Assembly: GCA_023101885.1 (NCBI GenBank)
Contig: JALPQD010000629.1
Span: 872,080 to 936,079 of the forward strand
Direction of reading: 5' to 3'
From: Typhlomys cinereus
Taxonomy: Eukaryota; Chordata; Mammalia; Rodentia; Platacanthomyidae
DNA length: 64,000 nucleotides
The position numbers and the translations under genes were made by a program. How positions within the stretch are numbered: the first letter of the stretch is position 1; the number at the start of each line of letters is the position of its first letter. The notes below the pieces were generated by a model. It saw nothing but the letters and a program-made list of their open reading frames with translations. It was not told the DNA's origin and made no database searches. Below are positions 1 to 60,890 of this stretch, one piece after another.

Positions 1-209
1 TTTGATTGTACTCTGCCTCCAGCCCCGGCCCGAGGCGCCTTTTCCTGGGGGAGACAAAAGGTCAGCAGCAGTGGCGTCCTGCCCCGCTGGGTGGGCGGTT
101 CACCCCCAGGAATCTGCATCCTCGGCCTGAGACCACTGGGCACTCAAGGAGAGCAGAGTTGTAGAACCTTGGATAGTGCCTCCCACCCACCCCCAACCAT
201 ATGCTTGTG

Positions 210-252
210 ACACACACACACACACACACACCACACACACACACACACACAC
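210..252. repeat. (CA)n microsatellite
   Basis: About 21 CA units with one CC interruption at 230-232, in the 5' flank. Confidence 0.95.
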
Positions 253-404
253 CTAAAACACTCCTGGAGAAGTTTCAGAGTTGGTATCAAGCTCTGCCCG
301 CTCCCTCACCTCCACATACACCCAGATCCTCAGCCTGGCAGTATAGCCTCAGGTTACCCAGCAACCTGCTGGAAAAAAAGATCCTCTTTAGTGGTCCAAG
401 GCAG

Positions 405-660
405 CCTGACAAGGAAGAAGCAGACGAGGAGGAAGAAGAGGAAGGAAAAAGAGAAGGAAGAGGAGGAGGGCAAAGAGGAGGAGGAGGAAGAAATGGAAAA
501 AGAGGAGAAGAAGGAAGAAGAAAAGTAGAAAGAAAAAGATGAAGAGGAGGAAGAGGCGGAGGACAAAGAGGAGGAGGAGGAAGAAATGGAAAAAGAGAAG
601 GAAGAAGAAAAGTAGAAAGAAAAAGATGAAGAGGAGGAGGAGGAAGAGGAGGATCACAAC
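405..660. repeat. Purine-rich (GGA/GAA) tract with internal duplication
   Basis: About 250 bases almost entirely A and G on the + strand. Two near-identical segments (about 471-547 and 563-638) share CAAAGAGGAGGAGG, AAATGGAAAAAGAG and AAGTAGAAAGAAAAAGATGA, giving a 92-base period. Such homopurine tracts can form triplex (H-DNA). Confidence 0.9.
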
Positions 661-1239
661 CTGGTTGAGGGGAAGAAGAGGAAGAGTGCTCTCTGATCCT
701 TGGATCAGGGTCCCACTTCTGTTCTGGGGTTCTCAGAGCTACGGGTTGGGGGGTTGAGGGGTTGTCAGGCAAGACTCTGACCCAAGATCCTACGTTATTT
801 CACAAAATCACACCCCTTCCCGTGGTATCACCCCAAGTTGTTTCTTCCTGCAAACCTTGATACTCAAGGAACCCTCGGAGCTCGTGTGTTATGAAGAACT
901 GTTACACCAAGGAATGGATCCTCTCTCAGGCCAAAGAAAACCCTAGACGGCAGAGGACAGACAGCCCAGGGCAACGCGGGCTTTTCTATACAGCCTGGAC
1001 TGCACCGGGCAGCCGCGGCGACCTGAGAGCTGCGGACGGTGGACCCGCCCGTTTTTGGTCTAAGGGTAACACTTGGATGAGGTTGCCCCCTCCAATTCCC
1101 TGGTCCCCCAGCCACCCCATCCCTGGGCTCTGCCTTCCTCTGTTTACACGGGAAGTTAAAATTCTCCACCCCCCCCCCAAAAAAAAACCTATGAGGCTGA
1201 GCTAGGGATTAGGAAAGAGGGGGAAATATTCGTGGGCTA

Positions 1240-2068
1240 TTTCTTTTCGTTATTGGTCCTCCTTCTTCCGCGCTGGCCCTCTTCCCTGCTCATGAATAAA
1301 AGAAAAGTCCCGACCTATCAGATCTCGCCGGCTGCCGCCTCCTCCCCTCCCCCTCCCCCTCCCCCTCCCCCGCAGTTGACTACTTTGCACAACTTACCCA
1401 GCTGATCTCTCGCGCCCCCTCGCTTCTCCACTTCTTTCCCCCAGCTCTGCCACACGGGTCGCCTCCCCTCCAGCCCCGAAACCCGAGGAGACTCGGGTCC
1501 CTCCTCAAGGCCTCTGGGGGGAACCGGGTGTGAGGAAAGCAGATAGAGGCGTGGAGAGCAGGGAGGGAAGGTGGGGGGAGCCCGAGCCAGAGAATAAATA
1601 TAAAAATAAAGACTCAAAAGAAATTCACCCCGCAGCTTCTCGGCTCAGAAACTTGGGCGTCCGAGCGTGGGAGCAAGAGCGGCTCGCCAAGCCGGAACTG
1701 GGGACCGGGGACCCCGGGCCTGGTGTCTGCTTCTGCCCGGCCTGTCACCGAGCACAACTTCTGGCCCAGCCTGGCGGGTGCAGGCGGACTTGGGGGCCGG
1801 AGTGTTTGTTTGTTTGAACTTCCTTGCCGCCACCTTCCCCCCCACACCCTCTGCCCCCACCTCACCCCCCTCCCCACCTTCTGGAAGCGCAGGACTGCAG
1901 CCGGGGTGGGGGGGTGGGGGAGCGTGTGTGCAGGGGAGGAGGAAAAGGTTAAAAAAAGAAGACGACACGCTGGAAGAAGGAGGAAAAGGATCGCAGCGGG
2001 GGTAACCGGGAGAGGACGCAAAGCCATTTTCGCCCCCGACTCTGGATTCGTCCCCGGCGTGCGCAAGG
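1240..2068 (+). promoter_or_regulatory. PAX7: PAX7 proximal promoter and 5' UTR (limits inferred)
   Basis: Sequence immediately upstream of the start codon. Visible elements are an inverted CCAAT box (ATTGG, 1252-1256), an A/T-rich TATA-like stretch GAATAAAAG near 1293-1301, and another (GAATAAATATAAAAATAAAG) near 1592-1611. The leader is GC-rich, with CpG increasing toward 2069. I cannot place the transcription start: the two TATA-like stretches would imply 5' UTRs of roughly 750 or 440 bases. I noticed no clear upstream ATG reading frame in the last 400 bases. Confidence 0.6.
1341..1372. repeat. C-rich (CCCCTC)n tract
   Basis: Repeated CCCCTC units lie upstream of the start. The G-rich complement could form G-quadruplex or bind Sp1/KLF/MAZ-type factors (inference). 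Confidence 0.85.
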
Positions 2069-51897
<49,829 letters not shown>

Positions 51898-52408
51898 GTA
51901 GGTGGTCTCCCCGTTCCTGCTGGCTCAGCCCCGGGGCCTCTGGGTGACCCAGGCTGGCTCTCTGTGAGGAAAACGGCATCACTTGGAACTCAGTGGTCTC
52001 TGGAAGCCCTTGTTTGTTGGGGACCTTGAGAGAGTTTGAGGGAGAGAGAGACAGATGACCCTCCCTCCAGCCCTGAGCTGATCTTCCTCCAGCCAAGGAC
52101 CCGGGGGTGGGAATAAGGAGCCACACCCCATCCCCCCCAAATAAACAGAGCTTGCATGAGAATTTGCTTTTAGTCGCCTGGACATGGATAAACTGGCCTG
52201 TCCACACAGTTTCCGGTCATGTGCACCAAGCATGTTCCCGCAGTGCACGGAAGAAGGCCTTTTCCACTTCCTGCAAGGGACTGACTGTCCTTGGTGTTTG
52301 GTCCTAGACCCACAAGTCTTCCTCGTCCCGTCCTGTGTCCCGTGTCCCTCCTCTTACCAGATGTGAACAATCCCTGGAAGGCAGGATTCTGGAGAGGATT
52401 ACAAATGA

Positions 52409-52500
52409 GGGGCTAGGTTGTGGCTTACTGAGAGAGGGCTTGCCTAGTATGCATAAGACCCTAGATTCAATCCCCGACCCTGCCGGCAAAACTCAACACC
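52409..52500 (+). mobile_element. ID-like SINE
   Basis: GGGGCTAGGTTGTGGCTTAC, GGGCTTGCCTAGTATGCATA and CTAGATTCAATCCCCGACC match the ID head with A and B boxes. Confidence 0.72.
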
Positions 52501-53126
52501 CAAAGAATTGCAAACACGGTTCTGAACCAGGACTTCTACTGGGGTTGGTTTCAGGAGAACACGGGCCACTGGTGTGTGATGGGCTGCTGGTCCTGCCACT
52601 CATCACGGGGCGGCATATTTAGAGGTCACGGGACCAGCTATGAAGGAAAGGTGGAGAAAGGACACTGAGCCTGTGGAAGTCAGCGTCCTGGTGGTTTTTG
52701 AGGTGTTGACGGGTTCATTTTTATAGCTGTCACAAGCTCTCAGATGCCCTCGGGAAGGAGTTAAAGCCAGACTGGGTTTATCCCGCCTGCTGCCTGCTGA
52801 GACCCCGTCTTCTGTCTGTAGAGGGCTCAATTCTGAAAAGAAACTGATCTGAACAGCTGCGGTGTGGGGGTGAAGGTGCCAGCTCTGGCGAGACTCGGAA
52901 CTTCGCCTGCTCTGGTGTCCGAGGGCTTCTGGGAGACGGGGCCGTTCCCCATTCCCAGGGTCTGTGGCCATCTGCCTGTCAAGGGACGCTCATAGCGTCC
53001 TGCATGTCGGTGCATCAGAATGCTTACTGCAGCCTGGCACCGAAGAGGCAGATATGGTTCTCGAGTCTTCATACTGTCTGGATGATAAGAGTAACATGGC
53101 AAACCTGATTCCCAAAGAAGGAAAGA

Positions 53127-53391
53127 TGGGCTGGGAAGATCGCTCAGTTGGTAGAGTGTTTGCAACATAGAGACCTGAGTTCAGATCCCTAGTACCCAAG
53201 ACAAAAGTCAGGCTTGGGCTGGGGCAGGAGGACTCATTCCCAGAGCTTGTGACTAGTCAGCTTAGCCTAATTAGTGAGCTTCAGATTCCGTTAGAGATTG
53301 TTATAAGACAGGTAGAGAGCGATCAACGGGAAAATCTGACGTCAAACTGCTGGCCTTTGCAAGCATGTGTACATATACACATATGTACTCC

Positions 53392-53431
<40 letters not shown>

Positions 53432-53440
53432 AGAAAAAAA
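53127..53440 (+). mobile_element. B2-like SINE with (CA)n tail
   Basis: GGGCTGGGAAGATCGCTCAG, GAGACCTGAGTTCAGATCCC, an internal B1-like remnant (GGGCTGGGGCAGGAGGACTC), GCAAGCATGTGTACATATAC and a (CA)n tail at 53395-53430. Confidence 0.78.
53395..53430. repeat. (CA)n microsatellite (SINE tail)
   Basis: About 18 CA units. Confidence 0.97.
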
Positions 53441-53717
53441 ATAAGTCAACACAGGTGATCAGCAAGCTACATGCTGCAGGCCACACCAGCCAGCTATCTG
53501 CTAGTGTAAATAAAGTTTTATTGAAACGCAGCCACATCTATTTATTGCTTTATGCCATGTAAGACCCTTCAGGTTCTGAGGAGTTTCGGAGAAGACCACA
53601 GGGTTGGGCAAAGCCTGAAACATTCAGGTGCCAAGCGCTGGTCTAGAGAACACAGCAGACAGTCCTGGTGATCCCGTGAGTCGGGTACCTTCCGGTTAGC
53701 CCCGTAACAGTCACACC

Positions 53718-54042
53718 TAACTGTGGCTGTGAGAGAGCATTCAAAGTCAAGCAACTGAAGGGAGAAAGGGAGATTCATTCAGCTTACGGTTCCAGAGGGG
53801 AGAAATGGTCTTTCATGGCGGAGGGGACATGGCTGGTGGCTGAAGCTGGGGACATCCTGGAGAGTTTGTCTTCTGTTCTGTGGTTCCTTTTATCTGATTG
53901 GCTACTGGGAGGTTCCAATCAGATCTAGGGCTGGTCTTTGTATTGTAAATGTATTGACCTGGATAATCTATTCAGGTGGTGGGACAGCTGATCTTAGTTA
54001 ATGCCAGGTGTGGTCAAGTTGACACCCAGGATTAACTATCAC
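53718..54042 (+). mobile_element. Dispersed repeat, copy 1
   Basis: Shares a long collinear match with 60471-60890: GCATTCAAAGTCAAGCAACT, TTCAGCTTACGGTTCCAGAG, GGCTGGTGGCTGAAGCTGGG, GGGAGGTTCCAATCAGATCT, GACACCCAGGATTAACTATC. Rodent interspersed repeat of LTR or LINE-derived type; family not identified. Confidence 0.7.
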
Positions 54043-54340
54043 AGCCCTTGTGTGTTGGGCTCATGACAAAGCTGTGCTTTCCTGCTGGGAAGACCCAGAG
54101 CAGGTCCTGCCCCCTCTCTGTGCTGTCAATTTCCTACCAGGAGATGAGGTCAGCACGTGTCCCTGCCTCCTGGGGTCAGTGAGTGGGGGGGGCCCAGCCT
54201 TTCGGATCTTCATCCAGGGTTTTACTTGAGCCGGGCACAGAGCCGTGCTGAGAACAGGTGCGGGCGGCCATGTTCGTGGTCCCTCTTGGGGACACACAGA
54301 GCCCTTGGGATCCCCAGGACAGGGGAGATGCCGCCAACTC

Positions 54341-54409
54341 TGCTGGACTCCCCAGCCCTGTGCTGGACTCCCCAGCCCTGTGCTGGACTCCCCAGCCCTG
54401 TGCTGGCCT
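54341..54409. repeat. 20-base tandem repeat, about 3.4 copies
   Basis: Three perfect units TGCTGGACTCCCCAGCCCTG at 54341-54400 plus a partial fourth. Confidence 0.95.
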
Positions 54410-54996
54410 CTTGGCTCTCTGCCGGCTCCCGGCTCCCGACGCGAACATCCTCCTCTCGCACCACAGCTGTGGGCCAGAAGGCTTCCCTACCGGAACTAAT
54501 TGCGGTTGGCCTCTTTGGGTTCAAGGTCGTGACCTCTGTTTTATTAGGCCTGGTTGGCCAGTCTAGGATACCCTTCTAGAGCGGGGGTAGGCAAAGAAGG
54601 GCTCCCAGGCCTCCAGGGCCAGGATGGGTGGGTTGAAAAGGGAAGGCTGGAGGATGAGAAGCCCATCCACCTAGGGAAATACCCTCTGGGGTGGGCAGGC
54701 ATGGGCTGAAGGTCTTGTTATCTGCCCCTGCCTGGAAGTTAAGCTGGATACACAGCCCCCTGCTGGGGGAGTTACAAACAAAGACAGGAGACCCTGGAGT
54801 GGCTCCCCCCACCTCCAACTGTTTGTCCATCCATCTTCATCCTTGGGCTGATGGATCGGCCACCACTCAGCCCTGCCCTCAGGTCCCCACCAAAGGTGTG
54901 AAGACAGATGGAGGGTCTGACAGGGGCAGAGGGGACCCAGAGGGGAACAGCTGTGGGGAAGGGCTGTCTCCAGTGCAGAGGCAAGGGTGGGCAGGC

Positions 54997-55142
54997 GGTG
55001 CATGCATGTGTCTGCATGCATGTGTGCGTGCATGAATGCACGTGTGTATGCATGCATGTGTGCATGCATGAATGCACGTGTGTATGCGTAAATGTGTGCA
55101 TGCATGCAGGCGTGCATGAATGCACATGTGTATGCACGTGCC
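54997..55142. repeat. Alternating purine-pyrimidine (TGCATG/GTGTGC) tract
   Basis: About 145 bases of GCATGCATGTGTGC-type alternation with repeated GCATGAATGCACGTGTGTAT units (about 55030 and 55066). Confidence 0.93.
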
Positions 55143-55311
55143 TGTGTAGGTGTGGAACTACTGAGGTTCTGGTGGGAGCGCTACCTGAACAGACAGTGAG
55201 GACTGGGCAGGTTTGCCCCCTGCTCTGTGTGTAGGCGAAGCTTTCATCTGCACAGCTCAGTAGTCTTGGGAGGATCTGTAGGGGGGGCCATCTGAAGGGG
55301 TGAATCTGGCC

Positions 55312-56359
55312 TCCACATCCATCCATCTCCCATTTCTCCATCCATCCATTCATCCTTCATCCATTCTCCCATCTATCCACCTATCTATCATCCATCCATC
55401 CATCCATCCATCCAGTCATCCATCTTCCATCTTCCCTTCTATTCTACCATCCATCATCCATCCATTCATCCACCCATTCATCCTCCTATCCATCTATCTA
55501 TCCTCCATCTTCCCTTCCATTCTGCCATCCATCTATCCATCCATCCATCTATTCATCCACCCGTCCATCCATCCTCCATCTTCCCTTCTATCATCTATCC
55601 ATCCATCCATCCATCCTCTATTTTCCCTTCTATTCTGCCATCCATTCATCCATCCATCATCCATCCATTCATCCACCCATCCATCCATCCTCTATCTTCC
55701 CTTCCATTCTACCATCCACTCATTCATTCATCCATCCATTCTCCCATCTTCCCTTCCATCCATCTATCCATCCATTCATCCATCCATCCATCTATTCATC
55801 CACCCATCCATCCATCCTCCATCTTCCCTTCTATCATCAATGCATCATCCATCCATCCATTCATCCATCCATCCATCCATCCCCCATTTTCCCTTCTATT
55901 CTGCCATCCATCCATCCATCCATCTATCCATCTATCCTCTATCTTCCCTTCCATTCTGCCATCCACCCATCCATCCATCCATCCATCCATCCCCCATTTT
56001 CCCTTCTATTCTACCATCCATCCATCCATCCATCTATCCTCCATTTTCCCTTCTATTCTGCTATCCATCCATCCATCCATCCATCCATCTATCCTCTATC
56101 TTCCCTTCCATTCTGCCATCCACCCATCCATCCATCCATCCATCCATCCCCCATTTTCCCTTCTATTCTACCATCCATCCATCCATCCATCTATCCTCCA
56201 TTTTCCCTTCATTCTGCCATCCATCCATCCATCCATTCATCCACCTTGCCATCCATCCATCCATCCATCCTCTATCTTCCCTTCCATTCTGCCATCCACC
56301 CATCCATCCATCCATCCATCCTCCTATCTTCCCTTCCATCCATCTACCCATCCATCCAG
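55312..56359. repeat. (ATCC)n minisatellite with higher-order units, about 1.05 kb
   Basis: CCAT/ATCC tetramer arrays punctuated by recurring CTTCCCTTCTATTCTGCCAT or CCATTTTCCCTTCTATTC spacers every roughly 60-90 bases. The 385-codon + frame across it (Ser-Ile-His-Pro repeats) is an artefact. Confidence 0.96.
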
Positions 56360-56739
56360 TGAATAGCCACCGAACAATGTGCTGTGTCCAGTTCTGTATC
56401 AGGTTTTCGCAGGTGGCAAAGCCAGAGCTGGCAGCCGGCCTGCAGAGCCCACCATGAGGTTGTGCTGTAGCTTCCCTGTGAGGTAGGTCCGATGGTCCAT
56501 ATAAGGAAGCCAATCCCAAGGCCACAGGGGCAGCTAACGGCAGGTCCAGTCTGAGTCCACAAATACCGCACTTCCGCCTCCTCCCCAGATGGGTGGAAGG
56601 GACTCCAGGTATGAGTGGTTATTGACCAATGAGGTCTCCTGAGTGCTTCTCCACGGCGGGGGTCCAGTGCTGCCCTCTGATATCATCTGAGGCCTCTGGG
56701 GACCTAACCACAGGGACAGACGCCTCCCTTGGACCCCAG

Positions 56740-56890
56740 CCTGTGCAGGCACCTAACCTGTTGAGGTCGGGGACACTTGCCCAGAAAGGTTAACCAGCTT
56801 GAGGAAGGCCACAGAAGCGGCAAGTGGTGGAGACGGGCTTCTGAGATCGTCTTGACCCTAAAGCCCACCCCACCACTGCTGGCCCTCAGG
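56740..56890 (-). mobile_element. MIR-like fragment
   Basis: CAGAAAGGTTAACCAGCTTG...CACAGAAGCGGCAAGTGG resembles the reverse MIR core. Confidence 0.45.
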
Positions 56891-57004
56891 ACAAGAGAAG
56901 GACTATCCCTGAGTAACGGCTCTGTTGGAGCACGCAGGGTGAGCCCTGGAGACCGGGGCCCCTCCTTCCCCTCCCTGTCCCTCTTTGTCCCCGCCCCTTT
57001 ATTG

Positions 57005-57370
57005 GCGACATTGCGTTTCTAATAAGCATTTAAAATGAGTCTTGCTGGACCAGGGACGAGGCGGGAGGGAAGGACCGAGAGGCTTGTCGGCAGGAAGGTG
57101 GGGAGGGGGGATCGTGGGGTGTTAAATAGCCCAGAATTTTTAAAAACCTGATGCAAATCACTGGTAGGAGAGAGAATTACGTGCAATTACGTCCTGATAT
57201 TGGAAGGTTTTGCCTAGCCCAAGCAACAAGATCTCATTAATAAGCAGAAAATAAGATTGAAATGGCGTGTAAAAGAGCTGAAAAATGAATTTGAATGCTA
57301 CGTTTGTCCGCAATTACCCCCTCCTTCACACATATTTTATTGCAATTTTTTTATTATTCTTAATCCCTCC
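57005..57370. promoter_or_regulatory. Candidate regulatory block with octamer and paired AATTACGT motifs, intron 7
   Basis: Repeat-free A/T-rich block: CTAATAAGCATTTAAAATG, a perfect POU octamer ATGCAAAT at 57151-57158, AATTACGT at 57175-57182 and again at 57185-57192 (10 bases apart), CTCATTAATAAGCAG, and CCGCAATTACCCC. The strongest candidate conserved non-coding element in the window by motif density, but untested by alignment. Confidence 0.42.
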
Positions 57371-57684
57371 ATTCCTCAAAGCAGATTGGGGACATCCTGG
57401 CATTACTGGGGCATGGGGAGGAGGTGTGGAAGATCTCTAGTCCTCTGAAAGGGGGACCCTGTTCTCCAACATTTTCCAAGGTTGGGTTTTGGACGGATCA
57501 GAATTCATTTCTCCGGCTTAGCGGGCTGTAGGAACACGGGACTTTAACCCCAGTCAGGAGCGAGGCCTCCGCGCCCCGCCCAGTCCTTCTCTCACCTTCC
57601 TAACTTCCTTCCCTTCTGCTTCTTGGGGTCTCTTCTGGGCTCTCCTTTTCTCAGGAGGCCTGTTCCCCCCAAAGCAGGGATGTA

Positions 57685-57762
57685 ATCCTTGCCTCTCACA
57701 AGAGTACTGTGGGAAAATTAGGTAAAGTGCCCAGCACACAGTAGGTGCTCAATAAATGTGCG
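57685..57762 (+). mobile_element. MIR-like 3' end
   Basis: AAAGTGCCCAGCACACAGTA and GGTGCTCAATAAATG are the typical 3' end of MIR. Confidence 0.65.
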
Positions 57763-59324
57763 TTCTCCATGCCCTCTTCTCAGTGGCGTCCTGGCCTCCA
57801 GGTTCTGCCCTCTGCCCCCTCCTCTCCCCTCTCTTCTCTCCTTTCTCTCCTTCAGCTGGCTGACCAAGAGCTGCCTTGATCTCCCTTCTAGAACAGCGGA
57901 GACTGACCCGGCCTGGGAAGAGAGGTGCCGGGGGTGCAGGCAGAAAGCCCATGAAGCTCTCTAGGGAGCTCACATACGCCCCAAGAGGAAGTGAGCTAGG
58001 AGAGAAGGGGCAGATGGCTCAGACCAAGGACATGGGCTGTATGTGGTATTTTCCAGAATTAGGGAAAAGTCAATAGAATCCCCCACCCACCATATTTCCC
58101 AGAGTAATCCGTAGTGCTTAAGCGTGGTCAGGGGTCAATTTGTGGACAGACCAGGGGTCTGTGGCTATGTTGTCTTAGACCTGAACCCCAGGGGCATTTT
58201 TCAGTGTCCGCGTTCCCCCAACTTGCTTTCACCGTATCTAGCACTAGCCTGGCTCCCAGACCGTATCTGCCAGTTGTGGCGGCTGCATAGAGTAGCAGCT
58301 AAGGAACATGGTAGTTGTCACTGTGCCCGCCAGACACCCTCCACTGGCACTCCTGGCCAGGCCAGCCACCGGTCTCGGTGGCCGGCTTTGGTTCCAGGCA
58401 CCCTGAGCCTGCAGGGTGGGCTCTGTCTTCAGCCACACTCTCTGCCTTTGTCCGCGGTCACCCACCTCCGTGGAAAAGCTGAGTCTGGCGGCCGCTTTGC
58501 ACCCGGCCACCTGCTTGTGTCCGTCAGAAGCCAGACTCCGGTCTCCCTGGAGATGCTGGGCAGGGAAAACAGAGTCGTGTTTATGTCTGTTTCAGCCCCT
58601 TCTCCTGGGTGGAGGGGGAGAGGGGGATGTCTCCCTAAAAGCATGGGAATGCCCTGGGCAGCTGGCTAGGAAGTGGGGTTCCTCACTGCAGGACTCAGGG
58701 ACCTGCTTGCAGAATGATGCCAAAGAGGTTCTCATCCTCGAGGGGACAACGGCAGAGTGGGACTCTGGGGACTGTGGCTAAGTGGCCTCCCCGAGCGTGA
58801 CGGACTGTACATTCAGGATGGGAGTTGGCTCTGGTGGCCACCCGTCTACCAGCCCCTCCCACTCGGGCAAGTGTGGGCAGCATGTTCTTCTGCCCCATGT
58901 TCAGGGCATGATCTAGTAAGATTGCGGGGGCAGCTTCGGTAGGACCCCAGGTCACCGCACCACTTAACACCCCCTGTTGAAGTTGGTGATCCACGTCACT
59001 CTCCGTGTCTGGCACCGTGGGTCAACCTTGGGCCCAGGGGCCTGACGCGCCATAGCTGAGGTCAGCCACCTCGGGGTGTCGGGCAGCTGCTTGCTTGGTG
59101 TGCACATGAATGTCTGCACGATATCCCACGTTCACTGAGCTCAGTCCACGGGAGGCGGGGGAAAAGAAAACCAGGCTGTCTGCACTCTGCCGTGGCCCCT
59201 TTGGAGGGAGACAATACCTGTCCCCCTGTCCCTTGCACATCCCCCTTCTCCCTGGAGAATCGGGTGTGGACAGGTGCTAACCAGAATGCCATGTAGGCTC
59301 AGCGGCTGGTCTGCAGACCAGGGT

Positions 59325-59490
59325 TCTGTTCTTCTCTGCCTGCGTGCTCTGTGACTTAGGCCAAGCGACGGGAAGTTTCCGGATCTCCCTTTCCTTATCC
59401 ATGTCTGTGTCTACAGCCTTAGCGTTAAGTGGCACTGTTCGTGGGAAATAGCCTGTGCCGTGCCTTGCACGTAGTAGGGCCTTATAAGAG
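59325..59490 (+). mobile_element. MIR-like element
   Basis: CTCTGTGACTTAGGCCAAGC, GGATCTCCCTTTCCTTATCC and GTGCCTTGCACGTAGTAGGG follow forward MIR order to the 3' end. Confidence 0.65.
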
Positions 59491-59599
59491 ATGTTCCCCT
59501 CTCTGCGTCTCCTGACCTGAATAGGACCATTCTGGAAAGGTCTTGCGGGGTCCAGCTCAGTGCAGGCTGATCAGTGCAGGCTGAGCTAGTCATTTGGGG

Positions 59600-59720
59600 G
59601 TCAGAAGCCCCGGAGATCTGAGCTCACACCCAGCTCTGCTCTGATGCATAGTGTGACCTCAGGAGATGGCTCTCCCCTCCAGGCCTCAGTTTCCTGTCCT
59701 GCATGAAGGAGGTGGGCCAG
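59600..59720 (+). mobile_element. MIR-like element
   Basis: GAGCTCACACCCAGCTCTGC, AGTGTGACCTCAGGAGATGG and CCAGGCCTCAGTTTCCTGTC follow the forward MIR core. Confidence 0.62.
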
Positions 59721-60470
59721 CTTAGACTCCTTCTTGCATCCTCAGTGCAGCCAGGTAGACCCCAGGCCTCCCACCTCGTTCTGACCTCCTGGGGCCTGTG
59801 GTCCAGCATGCCTAGGAGGGGAGGTGCGTGGAGGGTGGGGAAAGGGGGAGGAGCCTTCCGGAGCTGCCCCAGCTTGGGGAGAATGAATTCTTTTCTCATT
59901 AGCACAGGGGCTCAGGACGAGAGACAGCCTGGCAGAGAGTGGGAAAGAAAATGAGAGAAATTAGCAATTAATACTAGGGCGGACGGAGAGACTCGTGGGT
60001 CCGTCCCTAGAGTCCCTGGCGAGAGGGAGGCTGCCAGGAGGCCATGCAGGACCCCAGGGAAGAGGTGGGGTGACTTGGAAGGTCTCCAAAGGACTAGACT
60101 CTTCTCACCTCCTGACCCCTGTGTGCCTGCTGCCCCCTCAGCCTGACACCCTTTTCCCACCTCCGCATCACCCTTTGGAGCCCAGCTCTCCTTGCTCAGG
60201 CATTCGCACACTTCTCCTTCCTAGTTAGTGTCCCTTTGCTCCCTCGGGGGTTAGCTGTGTTTCCTCGGGCTTTTATCACACTTGATCAGTGTGTGGAGAG
60301 TGCCCGTACTGCTGGACACGTGCTATTACGTCAGAATAGTGAGGGCGATAGATTCCGCTTATGACCCCAAGCCACGTGTGTGCTGAGGCCAGTGTGTGGG
60401 CCATTCTATTTCAGCTCGTACCATCCCGTCGCAGGAAGTCCCGGCATCGTTTTGCCGCTGTCATAGAAGT

Positions 60471-60890
60471 TACTCTTAGCTGTTGCTTTAAAGAGCATCA
60501 AAGTCAAGCAACTTAAGGGAAAAGGGGAGATTTATTCAGCTTGCGGTTCCAGAGGGGAGAAAAAGTCCTTCACGGCAGAGGTGGCGTGGCTGGTGGCTGA
60601 AGCTGGAGGCAGCTAAGTCCCTGCAAAGATCCTGGAGGCCCACGGCTGCTCAGTCCAGTAGGCCAGTGAGTGACGTCTGAAGGCTGGAGGATTCCTGAAG
60701 AGTCGAAGAAACGGAAAGTCTCGCTTCCAAGTCTTCGGTTCTGTGGTTCCTTTCAGCTGGTCTGCTACTGGGAGGTTCCAATCAGATCTAGGGCTGGTCT
60801 TTGTATTGTGAATGTGTTGATCGGGACAGGTGATCTGACCGCTGGTCTTGGTTAATGCCGGTCAAGCTGACACCCAGGATTAATTATCAC
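60471..60890 (+). mobile_element. Dispersed repeat, copy 2
   Basis: Same repeat and orientation as 53718-54042, with extra internal sequence (about 60613-60710): GCATCAAAGTCAAGCAACTT, TTCAGCTTGCGGTTCCAGAG, GGCTGGTGGCTGAAGCTGG, GGGAGGTTCCAATCAGATCT, GACACCCAGGATTAATTATC. Confidence 0.7.

Larger units (their letters stand above)
1..1239. other. 5' flanking sequence
   Basis: Contains a CA microsatellite, a long purine-rich tract and otherwise unique GC-rich sequence. A short C9/A10 homopolymer junction is at about 1170-1188. Open frames here (minus strand 287-772, plus strand 201-542 and 891-1205) are low-complexity or GC-driven. I saw no gene. Confidence 0.5.

Noticed and set aside
201..772. 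Glu/Lys/Arg-rich and Leu/Pro/Ser-rich frames upstream of PAX7
   Set aside because: Translations of CA and purine-rich simple repeats on both strands.
55300..56457. 385-codon + strand open frame
   Set aside because: Entirely the translation of the ATCC minisatellite (Ser-Ile-His-Pro repeats). Stops are missing because of the repeat unit.
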